Origin: DASRAA01 sp963814165
GTDB lineage: Bacteria > Acidobacteriota > Terriglobia > Terriglobales > Acidobacteriaceae
Reading direction: 5' to 3'
DNA: 64,000 nt
Assembly: GCA_963814165.1 (NCBI GenBank)
Contig: CAWFBW010000008.1
Location: forward strand, 533,684-597,683
Position numbers and translations under genes: made by a program. The notes under the pieces are model-generated. The model saw nothing but the letters and a program-made list of their open reading frames with translations, made no database searches and was not told the origin of the DNA. Positions 26,011 to 34,241 of this stretch are shown in pieces. Within the stretch, counting starts at the first letter, position 1; each line of letters opens with the position of its first letter.

Positions 26011-26823
26011 CGGCGGACACCCAGTAAGCAAGTTCGTCAAACAGACCAAGATCAACTCCCGGCTTGCGCAACAGTGCCGAATCGACCAAATCCTTATGAT
26101 CGAGACAGAGCCCGACAAAGGGACAGGTGGTATACGGGTTCTGTGGAAAGCGGATGCCACTGTGCGGCAGGAACATCCCGGCCTCGATGCTGCGAACTGC
26201 ATCATCCACGAGGTTCTCGAAGTCGCGCGCTGTTCGTCAGTGATCGTCGCCCGCAGATACTGCACCTCGACCGTGCGCTTGCGGACGAAAACGACTTGCG
26301 CCACTTCGTCGATCCCCGTCATCCAGGAGTAGCAAATCAGTTGCGGGTCAAGCGCCGCCATGCCGACTGGCTCCTCCGGATAGCGCGGCGGAGCGAGGTT
26401 TTCCACTCCAGCACGCAAGGCGTGCCGTCCAGCTCGCCGATGGCATCGACAAACGCAACAAAGCCGGTTGCCGGGGCGCAGCGCTCGCGTGAACTGAATC
26501 TGCTGCTGGCTTTCGGGCCGGGAAATCTGCGACCCGACCGTCCTGAACAAAGCGTCGCAGCAACTGCACGCCTTGCTGGAACATGCTGTCCCATGTGTCG
26601 TGGCCCGAATAGGTCAGCTTCAGGTCCTTTGAGGTGCCCACTGCTCGAACAGGATCACTGCCGGATCTTCGTCCCGGAACAGGGCTGCCACGGCCTGTTC
26701 GAAGGCACGGCCAAACAGCATGGCTGCGCGGGCGTCTTTTTCCTGCCAGCCATCGAGATAGCGATAGCGGTAACGCCGAGGGCAGGTCAGATACTGTGAG
26801 ATCTGGGTGTAGCTGTAGGTCAT
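25995..26823 (-). CDS. PD-(D/E)XK nuclease with Cas4/RecB-like cysteine motifs, multiply frameshifted
   Basis: Reassembled from four or five frames to about 270 residues. It opens MTYSYTQISQYLTCPRRYRY, with the first cysteine in CPRRYRYRYLDGW; then ARAAMLFGRAFEQAVAALF (the GxxxH-like helix); then FVAFVDAIGELDGTPCVLEWKTS, where Asp and Glu-x-Lys form the PD-(D/E)XK site; and ends near PYTTCPFVGLCL, whose CxxxxxC pair with the N-terminal cysteine suggests an iron-sulfur cluster as in Cas4/AddB. Its ATG overlaps the upstream stop (ATGA). No cas1/cas2 or CRISPR repeats nearby, so a recombination exonuclease role is more likely than CRISPR. The indels may be sequencing errors or real decay. Confidence 0.6.
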
Positions 26824-27281
26824 CGCGATGTTCCTTTCCGGTCTGCGGCCGCTTTGCTTCCGCTGGGCGGAATGGGTAAGGACGTGGACAGTTCTTCCCA
26901 CTGGCTGGCGGGGGCAAAGCCGTCGAAGTTCACCAGCGAAATGCCGTTCACAACGGTGTGGCTGATCTTGACGACTCCGACCAGGCCGCGCAGGGCGTGC
27001 TCGTCGATCTCGTCCTGGCTCAGCAGTTCGGGGTCGTAGAGAAAATCCCGAAGGAACCAGCCTAGCTTCCACATTGCCTTGGGAGTGCAGTAGAGCCGGC
27101 TGACGATAGGCGGCCCGGCAAACGGCTTGGGTTCGAGAATGGACAGTCGAAGCAGATAAAACGGCTTCTGGGCGTGCCAGCGGTGCTGCGCATTATCGAG
27201 GCGGACGAGAAAGATACCGTCGGGAACCGCGGGCCGCGACTCCCGGACTGTGTCGGACAGTCCGGGAACATGCCGCTTCAT
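26820..27281 (-). CDS. Small protein of the recombination-like module, possible ssDNA-binding role
   Basis: 153 residues from ATG 27281, overlapping the stop of the gene before it and ending in an ATGA overlap with the nuclease. Sequence: DGIFLVRLDNAQHRWHAQKP, FYLLRLSILEPKPFAGPPIV, then MWKLGWFLRDFLYDPELLSQ and LRGLVGVVKISHTVVNG. The layout (beta strands, a W-x-L-x-x-F-L helix, then a G-x-V strand) recalls DUF669-type phage proteins encoded beside annealases and thought to bind single-stranded DNA. The resemblance is a visual judgement only. Confidence 0.5.
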   Translation of the reverse strand: MKRHVPGLSDTVRESRPAVPDGIFLVRLDNAQHRWHAQKPFYLLRLSILEPKPFAGPPIVSRLYCTPKAMWKLGWFLRDFLYDPELLSQDEIDEHALRGLVGVVKISHTVVNGISLVNFDGFAPASQWEELSTSLPIPPSGSKAAADRKGTSR

Positions 27282-28061
27282 GCCACCACCTCTCGTTGCG
27301 AGCGGGCATAGCTGTTGAGTTGGCAGACGCAGGGCATCGCGGTCCTTCTGGGCCGCACTCGGCCAGGTGCTGGACGAAGCTCTCGACCTGCTCGCGAGTG
27401 GCGTCTTTGAGTGCTTGCCGTGCCGCAGAAGTCGACGGCGTAGGCTTTGACCAACTCGGGGTCGAGCTTGTGCTGGCGGATGATCTGGCAGAGCCGGTCG
27501 CGAACCTTGTGACCGGAGCCGTTGCCGTTTCCGTTGCCGTTGCTGCCGGAGCGAAGTGACCTTACGGCCGTTCCGGCGGCACCGAGATTGTCCCAATTTC
27601 CTCGACCGAGCAGATGCCGATGCCATACGCTTTGCGCAGCGCCCGATTGACGGCCCGGGTTTCGGCGATGCGCATCTCGGCGCCGCGGACCAGAGCGGAC
27701 ACATTGGACGGGTCGGCGTCGCCGTAGCCGACAAACCCGGACGGAGCTCTTTGGACGGATAGACGGTCGCCTTCAGCACATATCGGCTCGAGGCGGAATC
27801 ACAGAGAGAATCGACGGCTTCGACGTGGATGCCGCGGCATCTCTTGCGGCGGGCCAGTCGAACGAGGCCGGTGTGGGTTACGTACCAGCGATTTTGGATC
27901 TGAATTAAGTCCCCATTCACCAGAGAGAAGCCGAACTGTCGGGTCAGCGCCTTTAGCGCTTCGATTTGCATGCTCGATTCAAAAGTCGGGTAAAGCTTCT
28001 TGACTAGTGAGGCGTTGTGGCGTATTAGCTTAGAGTTACTGTCCAGATTCTTAGTAGGCAT
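27278..28061 (-). CDS. RecT/Rad52-like DNA-annealing protein candidate, multiply frameshifted
   Basis: First gene of the module, ATG at 28061. The N-terminal frame gives MPTKNLDSNSKLIRHNASLV, QFGFSLVNGDLIQIQNRWYV and THTGLVRLARRKRCRGIHVE. Other frames continue with VGYGDADPSNVSALVRGAEM, the striking AETRAVNRALRKAYGIGICS, a Gly/Asn-rich linker, KVRDRLCQIIRQHKLDPELV and a C-terminus VCQLNSYARSQREVVA whose TGA overlaps the next ATG. 'AETRAxNRALR' helices occur in phage and plasmid annealing-type proteins acting with a nuclease. About 250 residues if repaired. At least four shifts; function inferred mainly from that helix and neighbours. Confidence 0.5.
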
Positions 28062-28073
28062 TAGGCAGCTCCT

Positions 28074-28091
28074 TGATATCTAAGTGATATC
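28074..28091. promoter_or_regulatory. Paired TGATATC repeats, candidate operator between divergent genes
   Basis: Two exact TGATATC copies begin at 28074 and 28085, exactly 11 bp apart (one helical turn), followed by related CTATCATCA. They lie 13 to 30 bp upstream of the annealing-like gene on the minus strand and about 45 bp upstream of the ribbon-helix-helix gene on the plus strand. Ribbon-helix-helix dimers bind phased direct repeats, so an autoregulatory operator is a natural reading. Confidence 0.45.
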
Positions 28092-28134
28092 ATTATGCTA
28101 TCATCACTGTCAAGAAAAAAGTGTCGCCTCTGCA

Positions 28135-28338
28135 ATGGATGAAGCCCGGGTCTCGATACTCATCCGAATACCAGCCAGTCTAAAAGCGAGGATCGGAGAA
28201 CTCGCAAAACGGCAGCGTCGCTCGACTAATCAACAGATAGAGTTCCTTCTGGATCGAGCCTTGGCACTAGCGGCGCAGGATATTGATGGCGCACAGCACG
28301 CAAGCGAGAAGCGAAAGAGGAAAGGCAAACAACCTTAA
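28135..28338 (+). CDS. Ribbon-helix-helix (Arc/CopG-like) DNA-binding protein
   Basis: 67 residues from ATG 28135. The strand RVSILIRIPASLKARIGELA followed by KRQRRSTNQQIEFLLDRALA is the RHH fold (beta strand, helix A, helix B with the TNQQ turn). The C-terminus is a Lys/Arg tail (EKRKRKGKQP). It is transcribed divergently from the nuclease module across the TGATATC repeats, so it probably represses that module. A GTG at 28084 would add 17 unlikely residues. Confidence 0.75.
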   Translation: MDEARVSILIRIPASLKARIGELAKRQRRSTNQQIEFLLDRALALAAQDIDGAQHASEKRKRKGKQP

Positions 28339-28523
28339 CGGGGGAGGAAGGGCGAAGTAGGCCCGGCACTCGGACACTGTCGTTTGGCTGATCCTCGTCG
28401 CGCACGCCGCACAGTAGCTCGCTCTTGCAGCACCCGATTCCCAAACTTCATAGGCCAATGAATCAAAAAGTTTAGGCCGTTCCAGTGGCGAACAAAAGAC
28501 GAAGCTGCTAAGCTAATCTCATT

Positions 28524-29090
28524 ATGGAACCCCTCGAAATGGGTAAGGTTTCGCCCAAGAAGCTGGACGCCAATCGCCGCAACGCGCAGAAATCGACCGG
28601 GCCCAAGACCGAAGCCGGAAAAAACCGGTCCCGGCAGAACGCCATCAAACATGGCCTCCTGGCGGTTTCCGTCTTGGCCATCAGAAATGAGCGGCCTGAC
28701 GAATTCGATCACCTTCTGGTTAGCCTTCGCGGTGAATTCCGGCCGGTGGGATTCATGGAAGACCTCTTGGTGCAGAAAATCGCCGTCTCCTTGTGCCGGC
28801 AAAAGCGCGCATTGGATTACGAGCTGACCATCGTACCCCGAGCTTTCACCAACGAGACGATCGAACTGGAGCGGAAAATTGATCCTGACGGGGCTGCGGT
28901 GTCCGACCGGTTGCGCCGGATTCTGGGCCCGGAGCTGGACCGCTTGCTTCGCTACCAGACTAGCATCCAGCGCGAGCTGGTCTACTCCATGCAGCAGTTG
29001 GAGGAGCGGCAGATGGCGCGAAAGGAGCTTCACGCGCCAGTTCTAAAGGAAGTACATAGGAGGGGGCTTACCGCGTCGAACAACCGTTAG
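28524..29090 (+). CDS. Hypothetical protein of the 'RRNAQKSTGPKTEAGK' paralogous family
   Basis: 188 residues, function unknown. The N-terminus has the signature KLDANRRNAQKSTGPKTEAG followed by NAIKHGLL, an arrangement I know from many-copy families in Acidobacteria and Planctomycetes; the rest is charged and helical (LLRYQTSIQRELVYSMQQLE near the C-terminus). Starts at ATG 28524 or 28539. A fragment of a second copy lies downstream at 29322-29573. The family's link to mobility or repeats is unproven. Confidence 0.65.
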   Translation: MEPLEMGKVSPKKLDANRRNAQKSTGPKTEAGKNRSRQNAIKHGLLAVSVLAIRNERPDEFDHLLVSLRGEFRPVGFMEDLLVQKIAVSLCRQKRALDYELTIVPRAFTNETIELERKIDPDGAAVSDRLRRILGPELDRLLRYQTSIQRELVYSMQQLEERQMARKELHAPVLKEVHRRGLTASNNR

Positions 29091-29321
29091 CGCAGGCAAC
29101 GCGACTCATCCCCAAGACGAATCTTGGCAGACTCCTCGGTTGGCGCACACGCTCAGACTCACGCTATTGGGTGCTCGCCTTCCTGCGCGACTGTATCGCT
29201 GTCAGCCCCCTGTCCGGTTTGAACGATACAGGGCTCTGCAATTCATGAAACAGCCATCCGAAGGCTCAGCCGCCAACGCCTCGAAAAGTAACCCTTCTCA
29301 GCTTGCCTCCCGAGAAGGGAA

Positions 29322-29573
29322 CTGACGCGTATCCTGCGATATTACGCTGCCAACAATCGGCAGCTGTATCAGACCTTCAGCCAGATGGAACGGCCGCAGC
29401 GGGCGGGCAAAGGCGAGCACGTACCGGCAACAGTGAGCGTTCAGGTCTCAGGCGAGCAGCAAGGCCAACCGCCGGGCATCGCTGTTGGCAGCTCGGTCTT
29501 CTCGCAGCAATCGCATCGACAAACGTCTCGCGCCGCGACACCCCAGACTCGCCGGGTTCGAACCGGAAGCTAG
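29322..29573 (+). pseudogene. 3' remnant of a second 'GPKTEAGK' family member
   Basis: The frame LTRILRYYAANNRQLYQTFS with QMERPQRAGKGEHVP aligns with LDRLLRYQTSIQRELVYSMQ and LEERQMARKELHAP near the C-terminus of the gene at 28524-29090. No start or N-terminal signature is present, so this is a truncated copy. The rest of the 29091-29689 gap shows no gene. Confidence 0.5.
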
Positions 29574-29689
29574 GGTGTCGCGCTCCGCATCGCCGCGCAA
29601 TATGAATTTTCACGCTGGAGACGTCGACAGTATGTTGGCGGAGATCACACGACGCGCAATTCCTAACTCCGAGGCATTAGTGACCAACC

Positions 29690-31903
29690 ATGTTGCTCAA
29701 TAAAACATATTATTACCTTAAGCCCTTCTTACCTTGGCACATCCGCATCGGTTTGCGGCGGCTGCGGGCAAGGCACAATCGGATGGCCTACGCCGATGTG
29801 TGGCCGATCGATCCCAGCGCGGGCGCCACACCTCCGAATTGGCCGGGATGGCCGGACGGCAAGCGTTTTGCTCTGGTTCTCACCCATGACGTCGAAGGCA
29901 AAAAGGGGCTTGAACGTGTTGAACAGGTGATGAATCTGGAATCCAGGCATGGCTTTCGCTCGTCTTTCAACTTCGTCCCGAAGGGTCAATATGTCGTGCC
30001 CGAAGCGTTGCGACGGACAGTGGATCAAGCTGGACTTGAGGTTGGAGTACACGGGTTGGAACATGACGGAAAACTCTACGATTCCAAACGCGAATTTGCT
30101 GCGAAAGCGGCGCGTATCCGGGAATACCTGCAGAACTGGAAGGCTTCTGGATTTCGTTCTCCACTGATGCAGCACAGGCTGGGATGGCTACACAATCTAG
30201 ACATTGAATACGATTCTTCTACGTTTGACACGGACTGCTTCGAGCCTCAACCGGACGGGGCAGTAACCATTTTCCCGTTCTGGGTGGCAGGTCCAAGCGA
30301 GAGCGGCTATGTAGAGCTGCCTTACACCTTAGTTCAGGACTTCACGCTCTTCGTAATTCTTCGCGAGCGAACCATTGATACTTGGAAGCAAAAACTGGAT
30401 TGGATAGTTAAGCGGGGTGGCATGGTCTTGCTGAATACCCATCCCGACTACATGTGTTTTAGTGGTGACCAACAGCGGGATGAATTTCCCGTCTCCTATT
30501 ACGAAGAATTTCTGTCTTACGTGCAAGAAAAGTACGAAGGACAATTTTGGTCTGCATTGCCGCGGGAGGTCGCTCGGTACTATTGTGCCGCGTTGCCCGT
30601 CTCGTCGCGGAATACACGCAAGAAGGTCTGCATGCTGGCATACACCGCTTACGAGCGGGACGGTCGCGTGCGACGGTATGCGGAAACGCTTGCTAAGCGG
30701 GGCGATCAAGTTGACGTGATCGCACTGAACGGGAAGGCCGTGCCTGAGGGTGTAGAGAAAATTGACGGCGTCACCGTGCATCGGATCCAGTACCGCGAAC
30801 CCAACGAGCGGCATAAGTGGGCATATGCTTTGCGCTGGTTCCGATTCCTCGTAAGTTCCTCGGTCTTTCTGACCCGCCTTCACCGCCGTAATCAATACGA
30901 CTTGATTCATGTGCACAATATGCCTGACTTTTTGGTATTTGCGGCATGGTATCCCAAGTTGTGTGGTGTGAGAGTGATTTTGGACATCCACGATCTCACG
31001 CCAGAATTGTTCGCTAGCAAGTTCAACAAAAAGGCGAAAAACTGGTATTTCGCACTGTTAAAAGCGGGTGAAAAGGCATCAGTGGCGTTCGCCGACCACG
31101 TTATAATCTCAAATCACCTTTGGCGCGAGCGGCTGGTGTCGCGGTCTGTTCGCGAGAACAAGTGTTCTGTATTTCTCAACCACGTCGATCCGGACATGTT
31201 CCATCGTCGCCCGAAAACCAGGAGCGACGGGAAATTCGTAGTCCTCTTTCCAGGAAGTTTCCAGTGGCACCAGGGATTGGACATAGCTATTGACGCATTT
31301 TCCCGCATCCGAAATAAAGTGCCGAATATTGAGCTCCACCTTTGCGGTAGCGGTCCCATGGAGAGAGAGTTGACGACATTGGTCAAGAAGTTGGGTCTCA
31401 ACGGAAGCGTTAGGATCTTCCCCGAAGTCTCGCTCGACAAAATCGCTGATGTGATTGCAAATGCTGATCTGGGAGTGGTTCCCAAGAGGGCCGACTCGTT
31501 CGGAAATGAAGCCTATAGTACAAAAATCATGGAATTCATGTCGCAAGGCGTTCCGGTCGTTGCCTCTAGGACAAAGATTGATTCCTTCTATTATGACGAG
31601 AAGACTGTCCATTTTTTCACTTCAGGTGACAGTGACGCGCTCGCTGACGCAATACTCGAAGTCATCGAGGACGGCACGCTGCGGGAGACTTTAATTGCAA
31701 ATGGATATAAGTACGCGGAGCTGAACAATTGGAGTCGACGGAAGAAGGACTACTTAGAATTGGTAGACTCCCTCTCCACGGAAGTGATTGAGGATAGGAA
31801 GCACGAGAAGAGTGCAGAGCGGCGACTTGAGATCGAGCGCGTGCGTGCGTCCAGGGTTGAGTGGGAAAAGAAGTACGACCCGCGCAGTGGGGATGTCGGT
31901 TAA
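29690..31903 (+). CDS. Polysaccharide deacetylase-GT4 glycosyltransferase fusion
   Basis: 737 residues with two enzymes. Residues 55-300 are a NodB-type deacetylase: LVLTHDVEG (metal Asp at 67), GVHGLEHDGK (His121 and His125), GFRSPLMQHRLGWL and LLNTHPDYM. Residues 315-700 are a GT4 glycosyltransferase: KVCMLAYTAYERDGRVRRYA, YDLIHVHNMPDFLVFAAW, FVVLFPGSFQWHQGLDIAID, LCGSGPMERELTTL and the E-x7-E type motif FGNEAYSTKIMEFMSQGVPV. Deacetylating an N-acetyl group and adding a sugar could be consecutive steps on one EPS intermediate. The last 40 residues are a charged helix. No frameshift between domains, so the fusion is real in this assembly. Confidence 0.9.
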   Translation: MLLNKTYYYLKPFLPWHIRIGLRRLRARHNRMAYADVWPIDPSAGATPPNWPGWPDGKRFALVLTHDVEGKKGLERVEQVMNLESRHGFRSSFNFVPKGQYVVPEALRRTVDQAGLEVGVHGLEHDGKLYDSKREFAAKAARIREYLQNWKASGFRSPLMQHRLGWLHNLDIEYDSSTFDTDCFEPQPDGAVTIFPFWVAGPSESGYVELPYTLVQDFTLFVILRERTIDTWKQKLDWIVKRGGMVLLNTHPDYMCFSGDQQRDEFPVSYYEEFLSYVQEKYEGQFWSALPREVARYYCAALPVSSRNTRKKVCMLAYTAYERDGRVRRYAETLAKRGDQVDVIALNGKAVPEGVEKIDGVTVHRIQYREPNERHKWAYALRWFRFLVSSSVFLTRLHRRNQYDLIHVHNMPDFLVFAAWYPKLCGVRVILDIHDLTPELFASKFNKKAKNWYFALLKAGEKASVAFADHVIISNHLWRERLVSRSVRENKCSVFLNHVDPDMFHRRPKTRSDGKFVVLFPGSFQWHQGLDIAIDAFSRIRNKVPNIELHLCGSGPMERELTTLVKKLGLNGSVRIFPEVSLDKIADVIANADLGVVPKRADSFGNEAYSTKIMEFMSQGVPVVASRTKIDSFYYDEKTVHFFTSGDSDALADAILEVIEDGTLRETLIANGYKYAELNNWSRRKKDYLELVDSLSTEVIEDRKHEKSAERRLEIERVRASRVEWEKKYDPRSGDVG

Positions 31904-31910
31904 GACGAGC

Positions 31911-32714
31911 ATGATGAGAGTCCTCACAGAACCGAAGACATGCAGTTTTCCCCAGAATCTGTTGCGCGACCGCGTGGCCGTTGTAACTGGCGGCTCACGA
32001 GGTATCGGACGCGCAACCGTCCTGCGGCTGGCAGAGGCCGGTGCACACGTGGTTGTGAATTACATCTGCAAGTCTCACGAGGCAGCCAAAGCGGTGGATG
32101 AGGCACGCCAACTGGGCGTTCAGTCTGTAGCCCTCCAGGGCGATATTAGCCAGAGCAGCGATGCCGATGCTCTGGTGGATAAGACCCTTAGATCTTTTGG
32201 TCGAATCGACTTGGTGGTGGCGAATGCGGGCGTCTGGGAAGGTGCGCCGGTCGAGCAGATGAGCGATGAGGTGTGGGACAAGGTGATCGACCAAAACCTT
32301 CGCGGCACGTGGACCATCTGTCGCGCGGCGGTACCTGCGCTGAAGCAGCAGGAGAACGCGGCGATCGTAATCGTCAGCTCGACCGCCGGTCAGCGCGGTG
32401 AAGCAGGCTATTCCAACTATGCTGCCTCAAAAGGCGGACAGATCAGTTTTGCAAAATCGCTGGCGATTGAACTCGCGCCCCGCATTCGCGTGAACTGCGT
32501 TGCTCCTGGATGGGTTGACACCGAGCTGAATAATCCGGTCTTCGGGCCTGGCAACAACGGATATAAGCGCGAAGTCGAACAGGGAATACCTTTGCAGCGA
32601 ATCGCGTTGGCCGATGACGTGGCCAACGCAATCTTGTTCCTTGGCTCCGATTGGGCTCGCCATATCACTGGTGAGGTCCTGAATGTGAACGGCGGTTCGG
32701 TCCTTTGCGGGTGA
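31911..32714 (+). CDS. SDR-family oxidoreductase (FabG-like)
   Basis: Short-chain dehydrogenase of about 267 residues. Cofactor motif VVTGGSRGIGRA, NAGVW, catalytic Ser in IVIVSSTAGQRG and YxxxK as YSNYAASKGG, then CVAPGWVDTEL. It uses NADPH or NADH on a ketone or alcohol; the substrate may be an acyl-carrier or a small-molecule intermediate, given the genes downstream. ATG at 31911 or 31893 (the latter overlapping the previous stop) could be the start. It opens the metabolite block. Confidence 0.88.
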   Translation: MMRVLTEPKTCSFPQNLLRDRVAVVTGGSRGIGRATVLRLAEAGAHVVVNYICKSHEAAKAVDEARQLGVQSVALQGDISQSSDADALVDKTLRSFGRIDLVVANAGVWEGAPVEQMSDEVWDKVIDQNLRGTWTICRAAVPALKQQENAAIVIVSSTAGQRGEAGYSNYAASKGGQISFAKSLAIELAPRIRVNCVAPGWVDTELNNPVFGPGNNGYKREVEQGIPLQRIALADDVANAILFLGSDWARHITGEVLNVNGGSVLCG

Positions 32715-32754
32715 GCAGCATCAGAGAGCAATTCGGTGCACCGTCACTACTGCA

Positions 32755-34023
32755 TTGCAACCTAGCTACCGTCCAGAGGCGTGGATAACGTTGAAACCCA
32801 CTGTTTTGATCGCAACAACACTTCGTTGGTTTCCCACCGCTCGATTGGCAATAGCATTGGCCGATGCTGGCTGTACGGTCGGAGCTGTCTGTCCTCCCGG
32901 CCATCCACTCATAAAGACGAGCGCTGTGCGTCATACCCGCAGATACGACGGACTGATGCCGTTGAAGTCGCTCGCGGCTGCCATAGCTGCAACAAAACCT
33001 GATTTCATCGTTCCTGGGGACGACCTTGCAACTTGGCATTTGCATGACCTTTATCAGAGAGAACTGCGCAAAGGGCAAGTGGGCGAGCGAATCTGTTCGT
33101 TGATCGAACGTTCTCTTGGCGCACCTGTAAGCTTCCCAATCGTCTACGCGCGATCATCCTTCATGGAACGGGCACTAGATGCCGGCATACGCGTCCCAAA
33201 GACCAAAGTCATTATGAACACCAAGGAACTCTCAGAATGGATCGCTCGCGTCGGCCTTCCGACGGTGTTAAAGGCGGACGGCACTTCGGGCGGCGACGGC
33301 GTGAGGGTCGTGCATACGTTTGAAGACGCCGAACGGGCCTTTCATAAGCTGCAAGCTCCTCCACTTTGGGCGCGGGCGGCGAAGCGGGCACTAGTAGATC
33401 GGGATAAGACGTTGGTTTGGCCGGCGCTATTACGCCGAGGTTCCGTCGTGAATGCGCAAGCATTTGTAGCAGGGCGTGAAGCAACCAGTACGGTCGCCTG
33501 CTGGGAGGGCGAAGTGCTCGCCTCCCTGCACTTTGAAGTGCTCAAGAAAGCAGACGAGTCTGGCCACGCCACAGTAGTGCGGTCGGTCGCGAACCCTGAA
33601 ATGTCATCGGCCGTTGAAGGGATGGTCCGCCAACTCAATTTGTCTGGGTTGCATGGATTTGATTTCCTCCTGGAGTCCGGAACTGGAAACGCGTACCTCA
33701 TCGAAATAAACCCCCGCGCGACGCAAGTGGGACACCTGATGCTCGGCTCTGGACGCGATCTTCCCGCGGCTCTGTACGCAGCCATGACAGGAAAAGCCGT
33801 CCAAGAGGCGCGAAAGGTAACTGAGAACGAGACAATTGCCCTGTTCCCGCAAGAATGGATCAGGGATCCACTGAGCGAGTTTCTACATTCCGCGTATCAC
33901 GATGTTCCCTGGGAAGAACCCGAGTTGGTTCATGCCTGCGTCCGCAGCCGTCGTAAGCAGAGTACTTGGTACTCGCACGAACAACCCGCCCGAGCCGTTT
34001 CAGCGGTTCGCCTTCCTCGCTGA
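32755..34023 (+). CDS. ATP-grasp ligase
   Basis: About 422 residues. N-terminal pre-ATP-grasp domain (TVLIATTLRWFPTARLAIAL), then ATP-binding LPTVLKADGTSGGDGVRVVH and the C-terminal metal site DFLLESGTGNAYLIEINPRA. Enzymes of this group form amide or peptide bonds through acyl phosphates (carnosine-synthase, L-amino-acid ligase and related families). Its neighbour is aspartokinase, so an aspartate-derived amino acid is a possible substrate. The start is non-ATG: TTG 32755 or TTG 32791, the latter with GAGG upstream. Confidence 0.82.
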   Translation: MQPSYRPEAWITLKPTVLIATTLRWFPTARLAIALADAGCTVGAVCPPGHPLIKTSAVRHTRRYDGLMPLKSLAAAIAATKPDFIVPGDDLATWHLHDLYQRELRKGQVGERICSLIERSLGAPVSFPIVYARSSFMERALDAGIRVPKTKVIMNTKELSEWIARVGLPTVLKADGTSGGDGVRVVHTFEDAERAFHKLQAPPLWARAAKRALVDRDKTLVWPALLRRGSVVNAQAFVAGREATSTVACWEGEVLASLHFEVLKKADESGHATVVRSVANPEMSSAVEGMVRQLNLSGLHGFDFLLESGTGNAYLIEINPRATQVGHLMLGSGRDLPAALYAAMTGKAVQEARKVTENETIALFPQEWIRDPLSEFLHSAYHDVPWEEPELVHACVRSRRKQSTWYSHEQPARAVSAVRLPR

Positions 34024-34241
34024 TAGCTCCTCTCCGGAAAGGGCAAGCTGTGCGAACTAAATTGCGAAGCAGCACAAATCCAAACATCTGCAGGGAACAA
34101 GCGAGTGGGGTTGGTCACGAATCAGGAGCGGCAGTTCCACATGCAGATATTTGGGATCGCGATGCGTTCCATCGCTCAGTCGAACTTCTGCGGAGGAGCG
34201 ACGCCCACACTCTCACTGATCACCCGGCCACGGAGAATGCT

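Noticed and set aside
26000..26823. Cas4 of a CRISPR system
   Set aside because: No cas1, cas2 or repeat array; the neighbours are recombination-like genes with an RHH regulator.
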